From assembly GCF_934424005.1 (NCBI RefSeq), contig NZ_CAKRXI010000023.1, positions 1 through 49,892 on the forward strand: a stretch of DNA of 49,892 nucleotides. Reading direction: 5' to 3'. Each line of letters begins with the position of its first letter. Position 1 is the stretch's first letter. This document shows, piece by piece, positions 8,412-16,394 of this stretch. A program made the translations under genes and the position numbers. The notes under the pieces are model-generated. The model was not told the DNA's origin, made no database searches, and saw only the letters and a list, made by a program, of their open reading frames with translations. This DNA comes from an uncultured Blautia sp. (GTDB taxonomy: Bacteria; Bacillota; Clostridia; Lachnospirales; Lachnospiraceae).

Positions 8412-8478
8412 AGCGTGGCCAAGCAGGGGGAGTCTGAGGGGGACCTTCGGCCTTCGCAACTGTGAGATGGTCCCCCTT
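8412..8478 (-). repeat. GC-rich palindromic unit, copy 2 (inverted)
   Basis: AGGGGGACC (8437-8445) pairs with GGTCCCCCT (8469-8477). Read on the minus strand it contains GTTGCGAAGGCCG and then GGCCACGC, in the same order as copy 1 on the plus strand. Two diverged inverted copies about 120 bases apart suggest a REP/BIME-like or miniature mobile element. Confidence 0.65.
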
Positions 8479-8559
8479 AGAGGTTTTCTTATTTTACAAA
8501 ATATAATTTACCTTGCTTTACAAAGCAAAATTTATACTTTTAGATATGAGACTTAATTC

Positions 8560-10245
8560 CTAGAAAAGTCCAGTGATTCTACCGGTCTCGTCTACATCAA
8601 TTCTCTCTGCAGCCGGTACTTTTGGCAGTCCTGGCATGGTCATGATCTCACCAGTCAGAGCTACGATGAAGCCTGCACCTGCGGAGATCTTCAGGTTACG
8701 TACAGTAACTTCGAAGTCTGTCGGTGCACCAAGTTTGGTCTGGTCATCTGTCAGACTGTACTGTGTCTTAGCTACACAGATCGGGCAGTTGCCAAAGCCA
8801 AGAGCTTCGAGCTGTTTTGCCTGTTTCTGAGCATTTGCTGTCAGGACAACTCTCTTACCGCCGTATACTTTCTGTACGATCTGGTTGAGTTTGTCTTCGA
8901 TAGAGCCTTCCAGTTCATATGCATAGGAGAAGTCGTTCGGTTCTTCTACCAGACGAAGAACTTCTTCTGCAAGTTTCACTCCACCTTCGCCGCCTTTTGC
9001 CCATACTTCGGAAAGTGCAACGTTTACGCCGAGTTCTTTACATTTTGCTTCTACAAGGTCAAGTTCTGCCTTTGTATCTGTCGGGAATGCATTGATAGCA
9101 ACAACGCAAGGAAGTTTGTATACATTCTTGATGTTGCTTACATGTTTCAGAAGGTTTGGAAGTCCTTTTTCCAGTGCTTCCAGGTTTTCATTATTGAGGT
9201 CTGCTTTTGCTACACCGCCATTGTATTTCAGAGCACGTACAGTAGCTACGATAACAACTGCGCTTGGGTGCAGGCCTGCCATGCGGCACTTGATATCAAG
9301 GAATTTTTCTGCTCCAAGGTCAGCACCGAATCCGGCCTCTGTAATTGTGTAATCAGCAAGTTTCATACACATTTTGGTAGCTGTTACAGAGTTACATCCA
9401 TGAGCAATGTTTGCGAATGGTCCGCCATGAACGATTGCCGGAACATGTTCCAGAGTCTGAACGAGGTTTGGTTTCAGTGCATCTTTCAGAAGTGCAGTCA
9501 TTGCACCTTCTGCATGAAGATCACCGGCTGTTACCGGTTTCTGTTCGGAAACTTTACCATATGTATATCCGATGATGATTCTGGAAAGTCTTTTTTTCAG
9601 GTCTGTAATATCGCTTGCAAGACAAAGGACTGCCATGATCTCAGATGCAACTGTGATGTCGTATCCGTCTTCACGTGGCATACCGTTTGTTCTTCCGCCA
9701 AGTCCGTCCACTACATTACGAAGCTGACGGTCGTTCATATCCACACATCTCTTCCATGTGATCTTTCTCGGGTCGATGTTCAGAGCATTGCCCTGGAAGA
9801 TATGGTTGTCGATCATTGCTGCAAGAAGGTTGTTTGCTGCACCGATCGCATGGAAGTCACCTGTAAAATGAAGGTTGATATCTTCCATCGGAACTACCTG
9901 TGCATAGCCGCCACCTGCTGCACCACCTTTGACACCGAATACCGGTCCGAGAGATGGCTCACGAAGAGCAACCATAACATTTTTGCCAAGCTTCTGCATT
10001 GCATCTGCAAGACCTACTGTTGTTGTAGTCTTTCCTTCACCGGCCGGTGTCGGGTTGATTGCTGTCATAAGGATCAGCTTACCGTCTTTTCTGTCACTTT
10101 CTTTCAGTAGATTATAATCAATTTTTGCTTTGTATTTTCCGTACTGCTCCAGATATTTGTCATCAATACCTGCTTTTTCTGCAATCTTTGTGATTGGCAG
10201 CATTTCGCACTCCTGTGCAATTTCAATGTCACTTTTGAATCCCAT
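8560..10245 (-). CDS. fhs: Formate-tetrahydrofolate ligase
   Basis: A 561-residue cytosolic enzyme that uses ATP to activate formate onto tetrahydrofolate, the entry of the methyl branch. The P-loop [20 protein letters not shown] is near residues 64-83; [20 protein letters not shown] and a C-terminal [18 protein letters not shown] are family signatures. The length equals the usual 555-560. I chose ATG at 10245 ([11 protein letters not shown]) because AAAGGAGG lies eight bases upstream; a longer reading from 10278 would add 11 residues and overlap the preceding gene. It follows the DUF3786 gene by 16 bases. Confidence 0.96.
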   Translation of the reverse strand: MGFKSDIEIAQECEMLPITKIAEKAGIDDKYLEQYGKYKAKIDYNLLKESDRKDGKLILMTAINPTPAGEGKTTTTVGLADAMQKLGKNVMVALREPSLGPVFGVKGGAAGGGYAQVVPMEDINLHFTGDFHAIGAANNLLAAMIDNHIFQGNALNIDPRKITWKRCVDMNDRQLRNVVDGLGGRTNGMPREDGYDITVASEIMAVLCLASDITDLKKRLSRIIIGYTYGKVSEQKPVTAGDLHAEGAMTALLKDALKPNLVQTLEHVPAIVHGGPFANIAHGCNSVTATKMCMKLADYTITEAGFGADLGAEKFLDIKCRMAGLHPSAVVIVATVRALKYNGGVAKADLNNENLEALEKGLPNLLKHVSNIKNVYKLPCVVAINAFPTDTKAELDLVEAKCKELGVNVALSEVWAKGGEGGVKLAEEVLRLVEEPNDFSYAYELEGSIEDKLNQIVQKVYGGKRVVLTANAQKQAKQLEALGFGNCPICVAKTQYSLTDDQTKLGAPTDFEVTVRNLKISAGAGFIVALTGEIMTMPGLPKVPAAERIDVDETGRITGLF

Positions 10246-10261
10246 AAAAGTTACCTCCTTT

Positions 10262-10963
10262 TTATATACATTTCGCAAAGGACTTCAGTGATCCGATGAT
10301 CACATCGCCCATAACAGCCATATCTTCTGCCTGAAAAGATATCGGAAAATTATCTGAAAACAGGATCTGTGAGGATGGTGGAAATTCATCGTCTCCTTCC
10401 CACAGGATCATCTGTACCAGATAATCCGGAAAGATTTCCAGCTGATAAGCAATGTCACCATGCTTCACCGGAACACAGTGCATATGTTCCATGATTGCCT
10501 GATAATCTTTGATGCGGTTTCCATAGGAGAATGCCAGTCGCTTGATACAGCGTCCGTCAAACTGTCGAAGGTACACTTCGCCCCACGGCATTTCTCTGTA
10601 GGTTTTGAATTTTCCGGTACCTGATGCTTTCGCACCATTCAGTAGAAAGCGAATCGTCAGAGTTCTGGCATAGGTCATGGTCTCCAGAGGATAAAATCCC
10701 ATATCATCCGCTTCGTGGGTGACCTGAAAATCCGGCCAGGAAATCTGATAAACCGTCCCAAGAAATTTCAGAGTAAAATACTTCTGTTCTTCATCATAGG
10801 AAATGCCAAGTCTTGCAGCAATTTCCTTTGGATCCGCTTCCTGGTACTGGCTCAGATAATGTTCCCATGGGAGACGCTCTTTGCTGTCTTTTCCATATCC
10901 CAGTTTATCTCCTACAGATTCTGTTTCTGCCGGGTTAAGTGTGTTTTTTACGTCAGAACTCAT
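10262..10963 (-). CDS. DUF3786-type protein of the Wood-Ljungdahl cluster
   Basis: A 233-residue soluble protein. The middle holds [33 protein letters not shown] and RLAFSYGN. The C-terminus has [31 protein letters not shown] and [16 protein letters not shown] recognise this as the DUF3786 pattern, a family often found with CO dehydrogenase/acetyl-CoA synthase and corrinoid genes; no biochemical function is known to me. It has no catalytic metal motif and only two cysteines. It lies 69 bases after acsV and 16 bases before fhs, so it is a genuine member of the train. A role with the corrinoid activator or folate enzymes is inference from position only. Confidence 0.75.
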   Translation of the reverse strand: MSSDVKNTLNPAETESVGDKLGYGKDSKERLPWEHYLSQYQEADPKEIAARLGISYDEEQKYFTLKFLGTVYQISWPDFQVTHEADDMGFYPLETMTYARTLTIRFLLNGAKASGTGKFKTYREMPWGEVYLRQFDGRCIKRLAFSYGNRIKDYQAIMEHMHCVPVKHGDIAYQLEIFPDYLVQMILWEGDDEFPPSSQILFSDNFPISFQAEDMAVMGDVIIGSLKSFAKCI

Positions 10964-11032
10964 AATACACCTCTTCTAAGTTATTAAATATCTGCGGATT
11001 GTTCCCGCTGCAAACAGCCAGCTTGTACAATC

Positions 11033-12961
11033 CTATCTCTGTTTCACATTCGGAAACATAGATGCATCGGTATGTGGGATAAAACATGCACCCACGAATT
11101 CATCCATGTAAGTCGGAACTGTCGAAAGTTCCATATAAGTCATATTTGATGCAAGCTCGTAAGTTTTCTTCTCTGCCGCTGTGGAAAGAAGCATCAGATA
11201 TGCACCTGTCAGTGATGAGTTACCAATATAGTGGAATTTCTCAAGCGGAACATCCGGGAACATTCCGATATTGACTGCATTCTGCATGTTGATTCCACTT
11301 CCGATACCACCGGCTACGTAAACGTCGTCGATCATAGATACATCAAAATCAAGCGAAGACAGCATCGTGCGGATTGCGGAGAAAATAGCTCCTTTTGCAC
11401 GGATGAAGTTGTCGATATCAACTTCTGTGATTTCAACATCCTTCACAGATCCTGCCTCTTCCTCAAATGCGATCACGTAGCTACCCATTCCATAATGGTC
11501 ATGGCGGACACGCTTACCTTCACAGACAAATTTGCCCTTCGGGTTGATGATTCCGGTCATAAACAGTTCGCTGATCACATCAATGATACCGGAACCGCAA
11601 AGACCGACCGGTTTGGTTCCAGGTTCACCGACTACTTTGTATGTCGGTTCCATGGTTTCTTTATCAATGGTACATGCTTCGATTGCTCCATCTGTCGCAC
11701 GCATACCGCAGCTGATATCTCCACCTTCGAATGCCGGTCCGGCAGAGCAGGCACAGCTCATCATAAAGTCAGAGTTTCCGAACACAAGCTCTCCATTCGT
11801 ACCAAGGTCGATAAACAGTGAAAATTCCGGTCTGTTCCAGATCATACTTACCAGTGTACCTGCTGTGATATCGCCACCCACATAGCTTCCGATGTTCGGT
11901 GCCATAATAATATGGGCATCTCCATTGATTTCAATTCCAACATCTGATGCAAACAGCGAATTTGTTTTAAAGAAAGCTGGAATATATGGTTCTGTACGCA
12001 GGTAATCTGCATTGATTCCTGCAAACAGATGGTTCATTGTCGTATTGGATGCCACACACATACGATAAATCTGGTTCTCCGGAAGGTGAATGCTTCTGCA
12101 CATCTCATGAATCATCGGGTTGATCGTTTCTTTGATCACTGCATCCTGCAGTTTTTTGATTCCACCAGGTTTCGTTGTCTCAATGATACGGTTGATAACA
12201 TCCGCACCATAACGGATCTGTCCGTTACCGGAGGAACTCTTGGCAAGGATTTCACCCGTAGCCATATTGATGATGACAGCAGAAACGGTTGTTGTACCAA
12301 TATCTACTGCGAGTCCACCCATGATCACGTCTTCTTTTGCATCAAAAATATCATAGACAAACATATCATCCGGTGTTACGCGGACCACACATTTCACTGA
12401 AAATTTACTTGCACGGAGCACATCCGGAAGTTTACGGAGAACTGCATACGGAACTCTGATCCGTTTCAGATTCATAAATTTGCGAAGTGCTCTTGTCAGT
12501 CTCTCAACATCCGGCATGGTATCATCCAGTGTTGGTTCAGCCATCTGGAGTTCTACAACTTCCAGACTGTTTCTTAACTGAATTCCGGTCTCTTCGACCT
12601 GATTTTTTGCTTTTTCAAAAATTGCGATTTCTTCTTTAGAACTTAAGTCTGCCACTTTCATTCTGCTTTTGTAAGCAGATGCGATGTCCGGCACAAGTAC
12701 TTCCACATCCGCGCAGATTTTGCTCATGCATGCCAGACGCCATCCTTTTTCAAATTCCTCATCAGAAATATGAAGAGTTTTCTTTGAGTCCAGTTCTCCG
12801 CCTTTTAACTGCACCCGACACTTTCCGCAGGCTCCGTTTCCGGAACATGGTGCATCAATTGCCACGTTCGCACCACGTGCAACCTCCAGCAGATTATCCC
12901 CCGCATTGGCAAATGCTTCTACCTCACTGCCATTTTCAAATGCAAATGTCACCTTAAACAT
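11033..12961 (-). CDS. acsV: Corrinoid protein reductive activator (RACo)
   Basis: A 642-residue cytosolic ATP-dependent protein that reduces inactive Co(II) corrinoid iron-sulfur protein back to Co(I). The N-terminal plant-type [2Fe-2S] ferredoxin domain has APCSGNGACGKCRVQLKGG and a later Cys in LACMSK. A linker follows, then the large ASKHA-type ATPase domain with AVDIGTTTVSAVIINMATG, ASNTTMNHLFAG, FIDLGTNGELVFG, CSAGPAFEGG and YVAGGIGSG. The length fits RACo. A bidirectional hairpin terminator lies in the 146-base gap upstream, so it may be expressed less than acsE. Its ribosome binding site (AAAGGTGG) is weaker than those of the other acs genes. Confidence 0.93.
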   Translation of the reverse strand: MFKVTFAFENGSEVEAFANAGDNLLEVARGANVAIDAPCSGNGACGKCRVQLKGGELDSKKTLHISDEEFEKGWRLACMSKICADVEVLVPDIASAYKSRMKVADLSSKEEIAIFEKAKNQVEETGIQLRNSLEVVELQMAEPTLDDTMPDVERLTRALRKFMNLKRIRVPYAVLRKLPDVLRASKFSVKCVVRVTPDDMFVYDIFDAKEDVIMGGLAVDIGTTTVSAVIINMATGEILAKSSSGNGQIRYGADVINRIIETTKPGGIKKLQDAVIKETINPMIHEMCRSIHLPENQIYRMCVASNTTMNHLFAGINADYLRTEPYIPAFFKTNSLFASDVGIEINGDAHIIMAPNIGSYVGGDITAGTLVSMIWNRPEFSLFIDLGTNGELVFGNSDFMMSCACSAGPAFEGGDISCGMRATDGAIEACTIDKETMEPTYKVVGEPGTKPVGLCGSGIIDVISELFMTGIINPKGKFVCEGKRVRHDHYGMGSYVIAFEEEAGSVKDVEITEVDIDNFIRAKGAIFSAIRTMLSSLDFDVSMIDDVYVAGGIGSGINMQNAVNIGMFPDVPLEKFHYIGNSSLTGAYLMLLSTAAEKKTYELASNMTYMELSTVPTYMDEFVGACFIPHTDASMFPNVKQR

Positions 12962-13040
12962 GCGGTAACCACCTTTCTCGCCTCGTGAATATTCTTGTCT
13001 TTCAGCTGTGGCGTTGGGCGTCAGACTTATTGATATTTAT

Positions 13041-13079
13041 AAAAAAGGCCAGAGGCCGCGAAGCCTCCAGCCTTTTTTT
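13041..13079. terminator. Bidirectional terminator between acsE and acsV
   Basis: AAAAAAGGC and GAGGC pair with GCCTC and GCCTTTTTT around a six-base loop, with a two-base internal mismatch and T-runs on both strands. It follows the acsE stop by about 28 bases. Because acsV lies downstream without an obvious promoter, it probably acts as a partial terminator. Confidence 0.85.
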
Positions 13080-13107
13080 ATCTACAGCCGTAAAAAAGTC
13101 AGACTGA

Positions 13108-13896
13108 TTAGATTTCCAGATAGGAATCTGCGTACAGGTAATTATTTTTGATGATATCACAAGATTTGATTGTTTCCATCAGACGCAGGTCGTTAGGGTT
13201 AACGATTGCGGATGTAAGTCCCTGCATCATAGCCATAGCTACCATAGCGGAGTCCATGATCGGACGGATATGTTTCGGCATACCGTTGGAGTTATTGGAA
13301 AGACCACCGGTGCTCTTCATTCCCATATCAGAGATCATTTTGATGAATTCAAGAACTTCCATCTGTTTGTCCTGCATTCCTTTGATAACCAGGAATAACG
13401 GGTCGAACCACATATCGTTCTCAACGTCCATACCATGTTCCATACCTCTCTCCATCAGAGTCTGCATGTACATCATACGTTCATCATTGTCTTTTGCAAT
13501 TCCTTCACCGTTGCAAAGAGCGATAACGATTGCATCGTTAGCAGCTGCAACATCAACATAACCGATTCTTCCTGCAGCATCAGCGGAGTTTACGATCGGT
13601 TTTCCTTTGGAACGATTGTATACAGAAATACCAGCTTCGATAGCTGCAACGTTGGAAGTATCCAGTGCAAGCGGAACATTGTCAAAGTTGCTCTGCAGAA
13701 GCTCTACAGCCCATTTCATCAGTTCCGGTCCATCGTTCTCTGCTGGTCCGATATTTACATCGAGGTATGTAGCACCTGCATCGAGCTGCTGTTTTGCTCT
13801 TTTGAGGATCGGCTCAGGATCTCTCTCTGTAAATGCTTTATTAACTGCTGGTGCTGTTGTGGAAAGTCTCTCTCCAATAGTAACAAATTTTGCCAT
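13108..13896 (-). CDS. acsE: Methyl-THF:corrinoid iron-sulfur protein methyltransferase
   Basis: A 262-residue TIM-barrel (pterin-binding) enzyme that moves the methyl group from methyl-THF to the cobalt of the AcsCD corrinoid protein. Signatures are GATYLDVNIGPAENDGPE, LALDTSNVAAIEAG, GKPIVNSADA and KSTGGLSNNSNGMP. The length matches the 262-residue Moorella enzyme. AAGGAG precedes the ATG. It follows acsC after 79 bases that include a GC hairpin, and a terminator follows it. It joins the methyl branch to the carbonyl branch. Confidence 0.96.
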   Translation of the reverse strand: MAKFVTIGERLSTTAPAVNKAFTERDPEPILKRAKQQLDAGATYLDVNIGPAENDGPELMKWAVELLQSNFDNVPLALDTSNVAAIEAGISVYNRSKGKPIVNSADAAGRIGYVDVAAANDAIVIALCNGEGIAKDNDERMMYMQTLMERGMEHGMDVENDMWFDPLFLVIKGMQDKQMEVLEFIKMISDMGMKSTGGLSNNSNGMPKHIRPIMDSAMVAMAMMQGLTSAIVNPNDLRLMETIKSCDIIKNNYLYADSYLEI

Positions 13897-13928
13897 ACCT
13901 GTGTTCTCCTTTTCATGGTTTTTAATGT

Positions 13929-13953
13929 CTCAGGGAGTTTCCTCCTCCCTGAG
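13929..13953 (-). other. Hairpin between acsC and acsE
   Basis: CTCAGGGAG (13929-13937) pairs with CTCCCTGAG (13945-13953). On the coding strand no T-run follows, so a processing or stability hairpin is more likely than a terminator. Confidence 0.6.
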
Positions 13954-13975
13954 AAAAATTATATTTTATGCCGGC

Positions 13976-15322
13976 TTATGCCTGCATATCTTTTAAGAAT
14001 TTCACAAGCTGAACTGCTTCTCTAGGTCCTACAATGATCTCCCATCCCGGAAGTTTTGCTTCAAGGTCGCCCTTAAGGACAGCTACTTTACCAGGGATAA
14101 CGAGTTTACGGCATTTTACTTTCGGCTCAACTTCTGTCTTGATGTACTCAGAAATGCTGGTGCTGGAGAATTTACCAGCTGCCCAGGATGTCAGTACGGA
14201 AAGTCCGCCTGCATCGTTGATAACCAGATTAAGCGGTACACCGGAACGTTCCAGTTCACCGGAAACTACGAAGTATGTAAGAGCAAAGTCTACGGTTGTA
14301 ACAACGAGAGAATTCTCATCTGCACCGTTGAGTGGGTAGATACCCGGCTCTACTTTCATCGGTTTCTGTGGATCAGTATAAACGTTCTGACGAAGACCAA
14401 ACAGTGGAAGAGCCTCTGCATATGTCATCTGTTCCATAACGATGATGGAACCATATTTCATTGTAAATACGGAAGCAAGTGCTGCCTGTAAATGATGATC
14501 ACCTTTGGCAAGTTTAACCAGGTTAACGATGGATGGATATCCAAATGTTCTGTCCTGATCTTTCAGAGCTGCACGACGAACCATTACAGTATTTGCAAAT
14601 GTTTCTTTGATGTCAGCACCTGTTGTATCAAGAACAAGGTTTTTGTTGCCAAGTTTTTCAAGAGCTGCTACGGTATCGTAAAGCTCGTTGATGTCTTTTC
14701 CGGATACTCCAAGGACTACTCCTGCTTCTGTTGCAACAGCATTCATTGCTTCATAGTTGGAAGCGTTTGCTCCGTTAAGAACCGGTTTGCCATCTTTGCA
14801 TACTTCAAGAGCAGCTTTTGCGATTTCAGGATCTGTACATCCGAGAACGAGAGTTCTTCCAAGTCCCTTTGCTTTTTCTACAAGTGCTGTGTATTTGGCA
14901 GCATCTGCATCTTCGCTGCAGTTTACGTATACAAGTTCTACATGCATTCTTTCACCGATACGGTCATAGTCTACATGTGGGATTGCTGCAAGTTTAGCTT
15001 CAACTTCTGCATCATCCATGCATGTGCAAAGAGATACAGCGTATCTTGGTTTGCTTACAAATGTTTTTTCATGTCTGAACAGAACAGTTTCTCCTCCGAG
15101 TGTGAACTCAGCATCGCCTGTTCCGATCTTGATTGTCTTCATCGGCGGAGCAGTTGCTTCAGAAAGGGAAGCCAGTGCTTCGTCAGACATATGTGGACAC
15201 TGCTCAATTTTCATTGCGCCCTGTGCAACTTTCATGGAGAAAGCCATACATGTAGGACATCCACATTCCTTACAGTTTTTCTTTGGTGTTAATTTAAAAA
15301 TCTGAATACCATTCAGTGCCAT
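13976..15322 (-). CDS. acsC: Corrinoid iron-sulfur protein large subunit
   Basis: A 448-residue subunit (gamma subunit of the CO dehydrogenase/acetyl-CoA synthase system). The N-terminal [4Fe-4S] domain has LTPKKNCKECGCPTCMAFSM and a fourth Cys in IEQCPHMS. This cluster passes electrons to cobalt during reactivation. The middle and C-terminal TIM-barrel and corrinoid-binding parts include VLGCTDPEIAKAALEVC, LDTTGADIKETFANTVMVRR, ISEYIKTEVEPKVKCRKLVI and LPGWEIIVGPREA. The length fits the family. It lies 25 bases after acsD, and with AcsD it carries the methyl group to acetyl-CoA synthase. Confidence 0.96.
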   Translation of the reverse strand: MALNGIQIFKLTPKKNCKECGCPTCMAFSMKVAQGAMKIEQCPHMSDEALASLSEATAPPMKTIKIGTGDAEFTLGGETVLFRHEKTFVSKPRYAVSLCTCMDDAEVEAKLAAIPHVDYDRIGERMHVELVYVNCSEDADAAKYTALVEKAKGLGRTLVLGCTDPEIAKAALEVCKDGKPVLNGANASNYEAMNAVATEAGVVLGVSGKDINELYDTVAALEKLGNKNLVLDTTGADIKETFANTVMVRRAALKDQDRTFGYPSIVNLVKLAKGDHHLQAALASVFTMKYGSIIVMEQMTYAEALPLFGLRQNVYTDPQKPMKVEPGIYPLNGADENSLVVTTVDFALTYFVVSGELERSGVPLNLVINDAGGLSVLTSWAAGKFSSTSISEYIKTEVEPKVKCRKLVIPGKVAVLKGDLEAKLPGWEIIVGPREAVQLVKFLKDMQA

Positions 15323-15347
15323 AGCTAATTATTCCTCCTATTATTCC

Positions 15348-16289
15348 TTAAGCAAGTGCTTTGATCAGTTTGGAAATTGTCTTAACAGATTCCGGATGTC
15401 TTAAGATTACGGCATCAGAACCAGCAGCAAGGTCTGCTGCTGCAGTCATAACTTCCATATCGATTCCACGCTCGTCTGCTGATCCCCATTCAGGCATATC
15501 AGCTTCAGAAGCAGTTGCTTCTTTTACTGCCCATGTTTCTGCGGATACAGGAGTAATAATAGGCATCTGCAGCATGTTGTCATTCTGACCTAATGCTGCA
15601 CCTTTGATACGGTCCATAGTAGAAACTACGTACTCATATCCGTAACCAGCTGCTGCACTGCCGATGTTCATAACGATCTTCTTCGCATCAACACCAAGCT
15701 GTGTAGTAACAACGTTCAGCTGTTTTGCAAGGTTGATATCAACGGCAGATTCAGCACCAACGATCTGATTATAAGCCAGACCTGCTGCTGCACCGATTGC
15801 TTTGTAGTTTTCTTCTTTTTCGGAAAGAAGAAGCGCATTTCTTCCCTGAAGTACTTCTGCAACTTTTGGAAGAAGTTCCGCATCCTTCTCTACATTCTTG
15901 CAGCCTTCTACAACGAGTGGACAGTCAATAGCGCCAGCCACTTCTTTAACAACCTCGATCAGTTCTTCAACAGATTTGTTAGCTCCGTTCGGGTCTCCAC
16001 CATCCAGGATCAGGGCAACAAAATCCGCACCTTCAATAGCTGCTGCTTTCTGAGCGATCTCAGCCATTGTTGTAGCTCCTTCATAATAAGCTTTTACGCC
16101 TTCTGAAAATTCATCCAGTCCAAGGTCAGAGATTTCAACACCGATTTTTGCTGTGTTCTCTGTTGGTGCATCAAATGTGTAAAACGGGAAAGAATTTTCT
16201 CCACCGATTGTCACAGTCTTATCTCCGCTTCCGATTGTGACAGCGTTAATCTTTGCATTAAATTTCTGTGGTTTCTGATTAAACGGCAT
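15348..16289 (-). CDS. acsD: Corrinoid iron-sulfur protein small subunit
   Basis: A 313-residue TIM-barrel subunit that forms the heterodimer with AcsC. It shows VTIGGENSFPFY near residue 27, LILDGGDPNGANKSVEEL, CPLVVEGCKNVEKDAELLPK, LLLSEKEENYKAIGAAA and a C-terminal segment DAVILRHPESVKTI, as in CdhD-family proteins. The length is normal. AGAGGAGG lies ten bases before the ATG. A 14-bp inverted repeat containing promoter boxes lies in the 105-base gap after acsB, so acsDCE may have an extra start of transcription. Confidence 0.96.
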   Translation of the reverse strand: MPFNQKPQKFNAKINAVTIGSGDKTVTIGGENSFPFYTFDAPTENTAKIGVEISDLGLDEFSEGVKAYYEGATTMAEIAQKAAAIEGADFVALILDGGDPNGANKSVEELIEVVKEVAGAIDCPLVVEGCKNVEKDAELLPKVAEVLQGRNALLLSEKEENYKAIGAAAGLAYNQIVGAESAVDINLAKQLNVVTTQLGVDAKKIVMNIGSAAAGYGYEYVVSTMDRIKGAALGQNDNMLQMPIITPVSAETWAVKEATASEADMPEWGSADERGIDMEVMTAAADLAAGSDAVILRHPESVKTISKLIKALA

Positions 16290-16330
16290 TTCTCATAAGC
16301 CTCCTCTAAATTATTAAAAAACTCGAAAAT

Positions 16331-16359
16331 ATTATACACCATAAATAGCCATGTTACAA
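16331..16359 (-). promoter_or_regulatory. Internal promoter upstream of acsD
   Basis: On the minus strand TTGTAA (16354-16359) and a perfect TATAAT (16331-16336) are 17 bases apart. The -35 box lies in the loop of a 14-bp inverted repeat, and one repeat arm fills most of the spacer. That placement would let a repeat-binding regulator, or cruciform formation, control it. Confidence 0.6.
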
Positions 16360-16380
16360 GAAAACTTGGCTATTTATGGT
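16338..16380. repeat. Perfect 14-bp inverted repeat upstream of acsD
   Basis: ACCATAAATAGCCA (16338-16351) and TGGCTATTTATGGT (16367-16380) pair perfectly around a 15-base loop. No T-run follows immediately on the coding strand, but TTTTTT occurs about 20 bases on. It may be an operator, an attenuator or a terminator. Confidence 0.85.
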
Positions 16381-16394
16381 AAAGAAATATCAAA

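Larger units (their letters stand above)
8075..8559. other. Structured fhs-fchA intergenic region
   Basis: There is no gene here; the ORFs lack ribosome binding sites and cross the hairpins. At least six inverted repeats were seen: 8144-8159, 8167-8184, 8195-8210, 8224-8265, 8301-8332 and 8437-8477. A weak minus-strand promoter is possible (TTAGGA near 8154-8159 with TTATAA near 8130), but its spacing is not ideal. The region may hold an RNA element, a mobile palindromic repeat, or both. Confidence 0.6.

Noticed and set aside
8144..8478. Tetrahydrofolate riboswitch upstream of fchA
   Set aside because: The location would suit it, but I could not match the conserved THF riboswitch core to this sequence.
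9142..10110. Plus-strand reading frame of 322 codons opposite fhs
   Set aside because: Antisense shadow of a highly conserved gene with clear motifs on the minus strand.
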